Source: Scilla litardierei
Lineage: Eukaryota > Streptophyta > Magnoliopsida > Asparagales > Asparagaceae
Assembly: GCA_030789695.1 (NCBI GenBank)
Contig: CM061136.1
Coordinates: forward strand, 129,804,648-129,868,647
Reading direction: 5' to 3'
Length of the DNA: 64,000 nt
The notes below the pieces were generated by a model. That model ran no database searches. It was not told the origin of the DNA and saw only the letters and a program-made list of their open reading frames with translations. Made by a program: the position numbers and the translations under genes. How positions within the stretch are numbered: the stretch's first letter is position 1; each line of letters starts with the position of its first letter. Shown here piece by piece: positions 54,601-64,000 of this stretch.

Positions 54601-55459
54601 ATCATATATACACACAGTCATAAACCCTGATTTTTTCCTCCTTTTTACTTAATCCCTAAAACGCAGTCGTCACCCAGCGACCTAAAACGCAGCCGTCAAC
54701 GACCTAAAGCGAGAGCGTCAGCGAGACGGCGACTCATCCCTAAAACGATGTCCTCCTCCGGGCATCCCTAGAGCGACATCATCTGTTCATTTGAATCTTG
54801 AGTGGAATCGTGGAACTCTTCAATCTTTTGAGCCGAACTCCTCTATCAATCGTCATCCTCGAAGCTTCTTCTGTTTTTCAAGTGTCGTCGAAGGTAATTT
54901 ATTTTTAAAAAGTAAATTAATCCGATTATGGAATTTTTTTCTTAAACCGCCCCTTTTCCTTCTGTTATCAGAACCTTAAACATCGCAATCGTCAGTTATT
55001 CTGGATCTTTCTCATCGTTCTTCTTGTATTCAACTCCTTCGCCGGCGATCTTTGCCTGTCTACTTTTAGATCAAGCTCGTTTGAAGGTATGTGAAGAGAT
55101 TTTGAATTTGAATTTCTTTTTCATATATAAATATGACTGTTATGTTGTGGGGGTCCGTTTACTGCAACACTTGCCCATCTAAATATTAATTTTATTTAGA
55201 AAAGTATAATAAACAGTGGTGATTAATTTATTGAACTGAATCAGCAAGGTTTAATCAATCGAGTGTCACAGATATCCACATTCTAGATCTTGTACAAGCT
55301 AGGGTGATATCATATGATGCCTTGTACACTATGATGCATCAATTCTGCTAAAAAGGAAGAAAAACAAACCAAAGCAAATTTGGGCAACAATAGTTTAAGG
55401 TAGCAAGAAAAAAAGAAACACCCATAATGCCGCTCATAATCTTGACCTGAATCAAATAA

Positions 55460-55611
55460 GCAAGCTACTAACTTTATTGTCAATGTGTAAGCCATACTAA
55501 AGTGCGTGGATGATACCACATCAACATTCAGAATGGCAAGCTACTAACTTTATTGTCAATGTGTAAGCCATACTAAAGTGCGTGGATGATACCACATCAA
55601 CATTCAGAATG
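55460..55611. repeat. Perfect 76-bp tandem duplication
   Basis: Unit from gcaagctactaac to cattcagaatg at 55460-55535 and 55536-55611; I see no difference between copies. It lies about 40 bases before the SecY-like exon. Confidence 0.93.
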
Positions 55612-55653
55612 TTGATGGACAATACAGGCTTATGAATATGGTTTGGTTCCCAG

Positions 55654-55833
55654 GTTCTTAGCCGATTGGGTCCGCCTTTCTTGGCCGCCCTGGCTGCAGG
55701 TCCAGCGGTGGTCGAACAAATAACTCACCTGACTGCATTTCGCGGGTTTGCTGGCACTTCTGTTCTCATCCTTGTTGGCTGTTGGACCGACACATCAAGA
55801 AAAGTGCAAGTCGAGGTAATATCGCAAAAATAC
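55654..55833 (+). pseudogene. Captured SecY-like exon inside hAT
   Basis: After an acceptor-like ggttcccag, 60 codons are open and include LAALAAGPAVVEQITHLTAF, FRGFAGTSVLILVGC and TDTSRKVQVEVISQKY. This matches my memory of the last transmembrane segment of plant chloroplast SecY (preprotein translocase channel): GTSVLILVGCATDTARKVQ. Similarity ends after QKY, perhaps at an exon edge. Only this fragment exists here and it cannot make a translocase. It looks like a host exon with intron flanks picked up by the transposon. Confidence 0.6.
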
Positions 55834-56570
55834 AGTTCTATGACATTAACTAACCATTTATTCTTGAAGTTAAAACTCGATATCTTCATTGCATTGATCT
55901 GTGGGAGATCGATTGATGACACCATGTGATCAGTTATATTTTTGTGTTTATGTACCAGAAGAATGTACATAACAGTCGTAGGCAAAGACTTCAATTTTTG
56001 TTGCTATTCTGGTCAAAGGAGAAACTTCATAGCCTGAAGCAGGCTAAAACTGAAACCAAACATGTAATAACGAGCACAGATAGCCAACATTTGTATTGAA
56101 ACCACTTGTTTTTCCATTCGTATTGATTTTTATGTCAATTTAACAATTTTTCCTTGGGATATATCTCTTATTTATTCTTGCTTTATTTTTTTTTCCTTTT
56201 GAAACTCAAGGAAATTGAGAAGGCAATGAAGATGTTGATTATGAAACACTTTCCAGATAATTTCCTTCTAGGATTACTTAAATTTTTTTTACAAGTATGG
56301 TATCAACAAAGTTCAGAAAGGCTGAAAGTGGTCCATAGGAATTAGCATGAAGGTCATGAATTTACCTTATATGTACTAAAAAGAATCTGATATGACAAGT
56401 GATTTCCAAATCTGAAATTGAATGTTCATAATTTTGAGCAAAATAAAAAATTTGGTTCTGGACTGTAATGTTTCAATGAACTTACACTACACATGTATAT
56501 ATATTTCGTTTTAAAATTTTGATAATTTTAATGCTGCTTTTGATTTGATATGTTTTAATGTTTCATGTAG

Positions 56571-58680
56571 ATGTCTGAATTCGGGGAAACACCTACACCT
56601 AATCCTAGTTCAACTCAGGAAACTCCGGATACGGGAAATATGGAAACAACAGCAAGCAAGCAAACTAAGAAGCCAATGAAGAAGAGGTCTGAGGTATCGA
56701 ATCATTTTACAAAAGATGATACAAAAAATCCAGACTTAGCTAGATGCAATTATTGTGCTAAAGAGTTTTAGGCAAATTCTAGAAGAAATGGTACTACAAC
56801 ACTTAAAACTCGTGCGGAAAATTGTAAAGAAAATCCACATAATAAGGACACACGGCAAGCACAACTTTTTTTTCAACCTGCAATAGGGCAAGGAGTGGAT
56901 GGTGCGAAGATGGGAACCCTAACTTGCTATAAATTTTATGAAGTGGTTAGGGTTTAACATTTCAAAAATGATTATGCTAGATGAGTTGCCATTTAAGTTT
57001 GTTAAAGGAATTGGGTTTCAGTTGTTTTGTGCATGTGTATGTCCTAGATTTCATATTCCATCTCGATGGACTATCTGTATAGATATACACATTGTTTTTG
57101 GATGAGAGGAATAAACTAAAGGAATTTCTACAGAAATCATCTGATTATGTATGTCTCACTACTGACACCTGGACATCAATACAGAAAATTAATTATATGT
57201 GCCTCACAATGCATTGGATTGATAATGAATGGATGTTGAACAAAAGGATTCTAAATTTTATTCCGGTGGCTAGTCATAAAGATGAAGATTTAGGCAGAGC
57301 AGTTGAAGGCTGTCTCCAAGAATGTGGGATAGAGAAGGTGCTAACTGTCACAGTAGCTAATGATAGTTCCAATGATGTCATGATAGCGTATCTAAAGAAA
57401 AAAATTAAACATTGAGGAAATAGCCAGTTAGGTGGCCAACATATGCATATGAGGTGCATTGCTCATATCATTAATCTCGTGGTACAAGATGGGTTGAAAG
57501 AAACTGGTGATGCAATCACTCGGATTCGAAATGCCGTTCGTTTTGTGAGGGCTTCTCCGGCTAGGTGGGCGAAGTGGAAAGAATGTGTGAAGAAAGAGAA
57601 GATTGATGGTAGCGGGAAAGAAGAGTACAGTGGGTTATGTTTGGATGTGTCCACTAGATGGAACTCCACTTACATGATGTTGAATGCAGCGGTGATTTGT
57701 CAATCGGCATTTGAAACATATGAGGAGATGTATTTATCTTTTAGGAATGAAAGTGATGTTGGAGAGATGCCATCTGATGAGGATCGGATCATTGCTAGTT
57801 TATTGTACACGTTTCTTAGTCGTTTTTACAAACTTACACTATTTGTTTCTGGACCTTAATATGTCACTTCTAATTCTTTTTTGGAACAAATTTGTAATGT
57901 TGGTTGTTTCATGATGAAAGTTCAAAACAGAGATGATGCGATGGGTGCGATGAGTAAGCGAATGAAAGAGAAATATAATAAATATTGGGGAAACTTTGAG
58001 AATATAATTATGTTTATCTTTATTCATGTTGTACTAGACCCTCGATACAAGTTGGATGGTGTGAAGTTTGCCTTATCGGAAATGTTTATTGATAGATCCA
58101 GCGATGTGTTGACACTAAAAGTCGAAGATGTTTTAAAATCATTATTGGAAGAATATCAAAAAGTAAATGTTGCTAAGGTAGGTGGATCCTCACATGGTGT
58201 AGAAGAAAGGATGATGTACAATACTTCACTAGAAGTAGATGATGAAGAGAATTTTCTACAATCCAGATATAAAAGGATGAGGATGGCAAACCAAAGGGAG
58301 TTGGGTTTCAATGAGCTTGAAAAATATTTGAATGGGACACCTGAACCACTAGTGGAGAAGTTCGACATTCTTGTTTTTTTGGAAAGTGAATAGTGCTAGA
58401 TTTCCAGTTCTGTCAAAGATGGCCCGTGATAGCCTAGCCATTCCTGTCTCTACGGTTGCATCAGAATCGGTATTTAGTACCGGTGGAAGGGTTCTTGACT
58501 GTTTTAGGAGTTCTTTACAACCAAAGACAGTGGAGACCCTTATTTGTACTCAAAATTGGTTAAGGGCATCGTTACAGATTCCGATGGTTAGCGTTGATGA
58601 AGATATTGCCGATGCGGAGAGGATGGAAAAAGGTATTTTCTTATGTTTTTATTTTTTTCTTTATAAATATTAATCACTAA
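56571..58680 (+). pseudogene. hAT transposase relic (BED finger, RNase H-like core, dimerisation)
   Basis: Order as in plant hAT proteins of the RICESLEEPER type: BED finger with CNYCAKEF (about 56746), broken by a stop at 56769; core with TDTWTSIQKINYMCLTMHWI (about 57155-57225), RCIAHIINLVVQDGL (about 57450) and DVSTRWNSTYMML (about 57645); C-terminal dimerisation region SLAIPVSTVASESVFSTGGR (about 58430). Further stops at about 56955, 57413 and 57857, and a frameshift near 58375. It would cut and join element ends if whole; it is clearly inactive. Confidence 0.9.
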
Positions 58681-59981
58681 TGATAATTAAATTCTAATAT
58701 TAAAATGCTTACTTTTAATAGATAAGTGAGGTGCAGACTCAACCATCCGTAAATTCAAATTAAGTTTGGAATTCATGGTAAGTTTAAAAGGAATATGTGC
58801 TTTCAATATCTTACTTCTAAATATATGTTCTAATATTTGCATTTACTAGTAAGTTTGGAATTTATGCTTTGTATTTAGCCCTGCAAACGCAAATGAAAAT
58901 CTTTTCACTGGTGCTTGTGTTGAATCTGAAAACTGAAAAGTATGAATGTTTTGTTTTCTATTGGCAAATCTTGCTATGGTGCTTTGCAAGGGGCGGAATT
59001 GAACCCTTTAAGTGTATTTTTTATCATACTATGAAAGGGTCTATACTTATATTCATGTTTATGTGATCTTGCAACTGATTTGTATACATTTATCTCTTGC
59101 AATTTCTTCTCTAAGTCGGTAGGTATATACACACAAAGTTCTCCATAGTTTATAAATTTTTATCTCTTAGTTTCTTTTCTTGCTGAATCTTCCCTATTTT
59201 TAACTCATCATTGTTAATGGAATATAATTGACTCATATTTGTAACCTCTTTAGAAAATTATATGTAAATCAATAATTTACTTTTTGTTTTTTCCATTTCT
59301 AATTTCTGTGTGTGTTCAATTGAGCTATATATGCTGCTATTAATGTCATATTATGTTTTTAGATGACTGTCAGTTGATGAAGTTGGAACTCAGGATGCTA
59401 GAACTCACATAGACTCTTACATCAATTAGAAAAGGACCATGGTCAAACTATGTAAACATAGGGAATCACAAATCTTTTACCCTTGCCAATAAATGTTAAT
59501 ATGCATGTTGAGAGAATTAGAGGTTATGCGAACTGAAATTTTTGGTGCTGGTTTATTTACTATGCATTTTTGCATGTAAAACAGTGAGATGACTGATATG
59601 AACTGGTGTTCATTGTTATGTTGCGTTACTGTTCCTTTTTTCAGTCAAGAGACATGATTTGTTCTTTTCATAATCTTGTTCTCAACTCCATTGGTTTGAT
59701 TGTTGTTCAGGGGCAAAGGAGGAAGCTTGCTGAGATCGGCGCGATTTTATTATGCACACAATCAAGGTTGGATTCTTGAAGTGCCTTTATCTGTCACACG
59801 GACTGTGCAACATAACATTATGTTTTCAGAAGATAAAACTAGTAAATGATGATGATAAATAAATACAATTTTTTCATGCAATCCGGTTATAACTGTAAAA
59901 TAAAATGACTCCACTTCACACGTCTTCCTAATTTTTATTGCCTAGTTTTGTTTTTAGCATAGAGCAAGCGTCATCATTTAA

Positions 59982-60209
59982 TCATGTCTCATAAGATATA
60001 ACGCTTTCAATCTTTCTCCTTGTAAAAAAGCTGATCTTCTCTTTTTGACTCCCTGTATTTTCATTATACGGTTCTCTCAATCGCTTCATGGCGCTGACAT
60101 GTTCATAGTCTTCTTGTAGATTTTCTTGGACCCTAAGGAGCTGCTCAACAAGAATACAATCTTGAGACGTTTGCAGGAGAGCTTTGCGGTGAAGATGTGG
60201 TGTTTGCAT
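59982..60209 (-). other. Unassigned minus-strand frame within hAT
   Basis: 75 codons with ordinary amino-acid composition (VEQLLRVQENLQEDYEHVSA, KRLREPYNEN), unusual in AT-rich DNA. No domain recognised. It may be a second captured exon or chance. Confidence 0.25.
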
Positions 60210-60854
60210 ACCTTAATCCATGTGACTGAGAGAGCATATAATCGCCTTTTGGCAATTCAATAGAGAGCTTCTTGAAATTTCTCAAAAAAGAAAAGCTGTC
60301 GATGTTAAGCATTGTTTTGGGAGTAGAGAAATTACTATTCCTGGTTTTGCATCGTATGGGTGCATAAGTGCCTATGTTTTATGCCCAAATATTTAGCAAA
60401 TTTGAATCTTGCATTTCTTTGGGAGCTACTTGTCTTTTATTCAGTTTTTTTTTCATCTGCTGTATTATTGTGGAACTTGTTGTTGAGTAACAGCTATATT
60501 GAGCTCAGTGAGAAATGTTACTTTAGTTTCAGTTTGAGGTCTCTATATCTTGGATTGTAACACGAGTGATTGGCTATTTGTTTGCATGTAAAGTGTAAAC
60601 TCGGAATATTTTAGCCTACGTTTTTTTGGTAGAAATTTAACTGTAAATTGGCCAATTGACAATTGTAGACAGTTTTTTGGGGTTGAATTGGCCAATTGGC
60701 AATTGTAAGTTTAACACTTAATATCTCGGTGTGTAACTGAGGACAGTTTTTTTGGATGAATTGGCCAATAGGCTATTGGGCCAGACTAATTTCTTAATTT
60801 CATTTCATTGAAAATGGGCCAAATTTGGTTGGGCTTTGGAAGGCCCAACCGACC

Positions 60855-60985
60855 GAAACCGAACCGAACTATTCGGTTCTGTTTTAGTTCGGTTTTTAGC
60901 TTATAATCGGTTCGGTTCGGTTAATGCATAATTCAGTTCGGTTTCGGTTTTGAATTATTTTGCAAAAACCGAACCGAACTAACCG
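60855..60985. repeat. hAT right subterminal repeats
   Basis: Repeated gaaccgaac and ggttcggtt units mirroring the left end. Confidence 0.85.
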
Positions 60986-60998
60986 ATGCTCACCCCTA

Positions 60999-61006
60999 CC
61001 TCGCAA
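60999..61006. repeat. hAT target-site duplication cctcgcaa, right copy
   Basis: Exact partner of 54408-54415. Confidence 0.95.
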
Positions 61007-61151
61007 TGCTGCCTTTTTGACAAAAGTCATCATACCCTTATAGAATAGAACTTCATACTATTGTTGGTGCAAAGACGCTTAATTTTCTTTCCAGTTTGTA
61101 CTTGGCCAAATCTTTTAAATTATTGAATGAGCTGACCTCGCTCTTCGTCAT

Positions 61152-61247
<96 letters not shown>

Positions 61248-61700
61248 AGATCGTTCAGAAATAATCATCAATAATAGTAAGCATATACCTTGCACAACAT
61301 GACGGGAGAACTTGTAAGGCATTGCGACGTCCAAATAAATAAAATCTAAGATGGACTTTGTCATGTGAGTAGCATTCCCAAACTAAATCTTTTTCTGCTT
61401 TAGAAAGATGCAATGATAAAACAAAATCCAACTATTCCACCTTGTGGGCTCCAAGCAAATCTTGTTTGCTGATCCCCATGCATGTGTTGTTCATATGCCC
61501 CAATCACATATGCCAAAATCGGACGGTGCCTTACTCCAACTCTCCAAATGGCATTTCAACTGCACCAATAACCATTGCATCTTGAGGGATATACATGATA
61601 TCTATCCGGATGCCTTTCATTATGACTAAGACACCCTTGATGACTCGGACTCCACCTTCAATGATACACTGATAGACTTTCTTGTTCAAGATGCCTAAAA
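61007..61700 (-). pseudogene. Old Ty1/copia remnant, pre-integrase and integrase part
   Basis: On the minus strand, from high to low coordinates: VMKGIRIDIMYI and LGHMNNTCM (pre-integrase), SILDFIYLDVAMPYKFSRHV (the start of the integrase core, LxxIHxD), LLLLMIISER, then a TA array, then LMTKSEVSSFNNLKDLAKYK, the segment after the core's first strands. Stops and frameshifts are present. It continues at 54407 beyond the hAT insertion. Confidence 0.78.
61153..61245. repeat. (TA)n microsatellite inside integrase remnant
   Basis: About 93 bp of TA. In intact copia integrases the position has a Trp-Val-Tyr-Phe-Leu stretch, rich in ta steps, from which the array may have grown. Confidence 0.95.
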
Positions 61701-61799
61701 TGATCAAATTTTGCTTCAGTTCCGGTGCATTTCAAACTTTACCAACAGTCCTCACATTATGTGATCTATAGGTTGAACAACTTAACATAAATAGTGATT

Positions 61800-61990
61800 T
61801 TCTGCATGGTGTTACCAAGAGTCCTCACATAAAGAGTGATTTTCTGCATGGTGAGTTCGAAGAAGACATCTTCTGAGTTCGCCAAAGAAGTTTATGGTCC
61901 AGGGAAAGGAGGACTATGTTTGCAAGCGGGTAGAATTTGAAACAATTCCAGAAAGTTGCTTGTACAACAACCTCTAGAGCCAGATTAAGA
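61800..61990 (+). pseudogene. Short Ty1/copia reverse transcriptase fragment, plus strand
   Basis: The sense frames resemble FLHGEFEEDIF then VQGKEDYVCKR then LKQ, the copia RT pattern AFLHGxLxEEIYM, EDxVCKL and LYGLKQ. It is in opposite orientation to the neighbouring remnant, so it is a separate piece or an inverted part. A short repeat, agtgattttctgcatggtg, occurs twice at its start (about 61793 and 61832). The stretch 61990-62360 shows no gene. Confidence 0.6.
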
Positions 61991-62362
61991 GGTTTGTACT
62001 TATTTAAGAAGCTTTTTTGCATTGTCACAAGGCAACATTAATTAAATAAATAAGAAGTGCCTTTGAAAGGGTGCACGCTGTGACAACTTTAATTAAATAA
62101 ATAAGCCGTGCTTTTGAAAGTGTGTACACTACACATCACTGCTTAATCCATCAAAAGTGTGTAGTTTAGGGTGTGATTAACCAAACTTATGCCCACTTAG
62201 TCAACCATCTTGTGATTTAAATTGTATTTAAGATTTATGGCCTCTAGATGGTGCTAAATTTGGCCACTTGAAAATACAAATAGAAACATATCAATGGTTT
62301 TCTGGTGAAAACAGGATTAATATTGACAAGATCTTCAATTTACCTAATATACTAACTGCATA

Positions 62363-63785
62363 CACTACTGGAAAACTAACCATCAGCCACAAAACAATTG
62401 CCACGGACTGAATCCATGGCAACTGTTGCTTCATTAGCCACGAACACATCTGTGGCTACTGTTCTGTGGCTGTTGAAACATTAGCCACGGATAGTCTGTG
62501 ACAGATGCAAGTTTGCGACAGATGCAAGTTTGCCACGACAGTATCATCATCTCGACATTCCGTAACCAACAGTTATTTGCCACGGATAATTCCGTGGCAG
62601 ATATGGATCAACCGCCACAGGATATCTGCAGCCAATATCCATTTGGCATGAACCTATCATCAAGTGGACTTTTCGTAACAGAAAATTATTTGCAACAGAC
62701 ATATCCGTGGTGGATATATGTCAACTGCCACGGAAATTCTGTGATAGATGATTATTCCCATGGATTGTAAGGGTCATTTGCCACTCATCCGTCACGGAAT
62801 AGTCTGTGACGGATATTTAATGGCCATGGAGCATTTCATGGTGGGTAGTTATCTGTCACGGACTTATTCGTGGCAAATGAGTGAAATACCCATCCCCAAA
62901 TACGGGTGGGCGATCAAAATTTTATTACAAAATTATTTCCCTCAAATTTTTTCGACTCTTCCTCTCTCTACACCAGGTGAGCGAGATCTGCGATCCTCCA
63001 TCCCATGATCAGAGATTATCCAGCGACAATGTTCTTAGGCTCTTCCTCTCTCTCTCTCTTATATCTCTCATTAATTAGAGTTTTGCTTTCCACAGACGAT
63101 CCGACCGACTGATCGATTGTGGTGGCCTCTCAGGCGGTAGATCCAACCGATCGACCGATGACAAGGTTCTCTTCCTCTCTCTCTCTCTCATCTCATTAAT
63201 TAGGATTTTGCTCGAGTAGTAGTGTAGGAGAATCGGGGGAGGAGTTCCGGTAACTTGGGGTTTTTGTTTCGGCCCAGTGGTGAGGAGGTTGGAAAGTGGG
63301 TTCGGGTTAGGGTTTAGGGTTAGGGCTTTGCACAACTCAAATGGGATTTTGCGCAACTCAAACCAGACTGCTGGAGTCGGAGCTCCACTTCCATCTCCGA
63401 GTAGCCTGCTCCAAATTTGTTCCTCGCATGTGAATCTTCCATGCCTCCTCTTCCACCCAATGCCTGGCAGCCATCGTATTCCACGAAAAGAAAACATCAG
63501 CATTAAATGTTTTAGGTTTTTTTAAAATAATAGTACCCAAAATTATGTACATTATTATATTCATCATTTGAATCTTAATCTTAGTATTGTCATATTAGTT
63601 CGTCAAAGCATTGAAGTGGTATCATGTTAGGCCTATAGTCTGATTAGAACAGGAAAAATTAGAATTTAAATTTAATTGCAAATCAAAGTAACTTAAAGCG
63701 TTTGATTTCATTTGACATGTTGCAGAAGACTAATTAGATGGAACAATGGTCCTATGTTGTTCATGGTTAGGTTCATGAAATATTC
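62363..63785 (+). mobile_element. CACTA-type transposon end with subterminal repeats
   Basis: Begins cactactggaaaa, a good match to plant CACTA termini (cactacaagaaaa type). 62390-62880 holds about twenty gccacgga or tccgtggc units in alternating orientation, typical subterminal repeats. Then come ct-rich leader-like tracts (62950-63190) including two similar blocks, ctcttcctctctctct with attaattag. No transposase and no right terminus are seen; the right part may be cut by the possible LTR at 63786. Confidence 0.75.
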
Positions 63786-64000
63786 TGATGCGAACGGGCC
63801 CTAGCCGCCGCCCCGCTCGCCGCAAGCCGCACCCGGGTTCCACTTGATGCTTAGGCTTTGGTGATTTAGTCATCTAGGGGTATTCTAGTCTTTTCAGACT
63901 AGATTAGTAAATCCCCTATTTTCTATTTATTAGGGCTAGCCGTCTTTTATTTTCTTATGCTTATTTTGTGAAGAACAATTGTAGGCATCTCTTGTGAAGG
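63786..64000 (+). repeat. Possible LTR start, truncated by window end
   Basis: tgatgcgaacgggcccta opens a block whose composition (ctatttattagggc, gtcttttattttctt) resembles the U3 of plant gypsy LTRs. The partner LTR, if any, is right of the window. Confidence 0.35.

Larger units (their letters stand above)
54416..60998 (+). mobile_element. hAT transposon, 6.6 kb, dead transposase, carries a SecY-like exon
   Basis: Termini taggggtgagc and gctcacccctA, an exact 8-bp TSD, and arrays of gaaccgaaccg or cggttcggtt just inside both ends (54430-54600, 60855-60985), as in plant Ac-type hAT elements. A transposase relic (56571-58680) lies on the plus strand. A segment at 55654-55833 resembles a host SecY exon. 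The element interrupts an older copia remnant. It may move only with transposase from elsewhere. Confidence 0.93.

Noticed and set aside
55666..55929. Functional SecY gene
   Set aside because: Only one exon-sized fragment is present, within a hAT transposon, and the reading frame runs into intron-like sequence after QKY.

Overview
This is nuclear DNA of a flowering plant. It has split genes with GT-AG introns, four nearly complete plant LTR retrotransposons with target-site duplications (TSDs), a hAT element, a CACTA end, a cluster of foldback MITEs and long (TA)n arrays. Genus and species cannot be told from the sequence. All family names rest on motifs read by eye; no database was searched.

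Layout. 1-14092: the right part of a Ty3/gypsy Tat-lineage element (pol, a broken antisense gene, 3' LTR). Its antisense gene is split by a pol-less Sirevirus-like Ty1/copia element (4825-12198, TSD gtgcg). 14098-14920: flanking DNA with a short GC-motif repeat. 14926-21736: a decayed Ty1/copia element (copia A, TSD cgttg). 21742-44806: a host gene whose exon 1 (21960-22374) and proposed exon 2 (44718-44806) lie about 22.3 kb apart. That intron holds a second Ty1/copia element with a long open pol (copia B, 23219-29999, minus, TSD gttat), a hAT-like MITE (30830-31395), a very young gag-deleted Tat element (31549-40102, TSD atact), a Mutator-like MITE and an 885-bp tandem duplication. 47089-48199: the last two exons of a minus-strand gene resembling the plant RING-CH (MARCH-like) family, convergent with the first gene. 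48577-50490: five foldback elements separated by (TA)n tracts. 50490-53600: AT-rich DNA with a diverged tandem duplication. 53640-61700: an old minus-strand copia remnant split by a 6.6-kb hAT transposon (54416-60998, TSD cctcgcaa) that carries a SecY-like exon and a dead transposase. 62363-63785: a CACTA-type end with alternating subterminal repeats. 63786-64000: a possible LTR start.

How it fits together. The host content is small: one two-exon gene of unknown function and the 3' end of a probable E3 ligase gene. Everything else is mobile DNA, much of it recent, since LTR pairs differ by about 0.5 to 1.7 percent by eye. Several copies lack genes they need (no pol in the Sirevirus-like element, no gag in the second Tat element, shattered frames in copia A despite similar LTRs), which points to mobilisation in trans. 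The strongest unexplained signal is in the two Tat elements. Each carries, antisense and downstream of pol, a gene with a phase-1 intron at the same place. In the better copy a second, phase-0 intron leads into a long coiled-coil exon, which argues for an expressed, spliced antisense gene.
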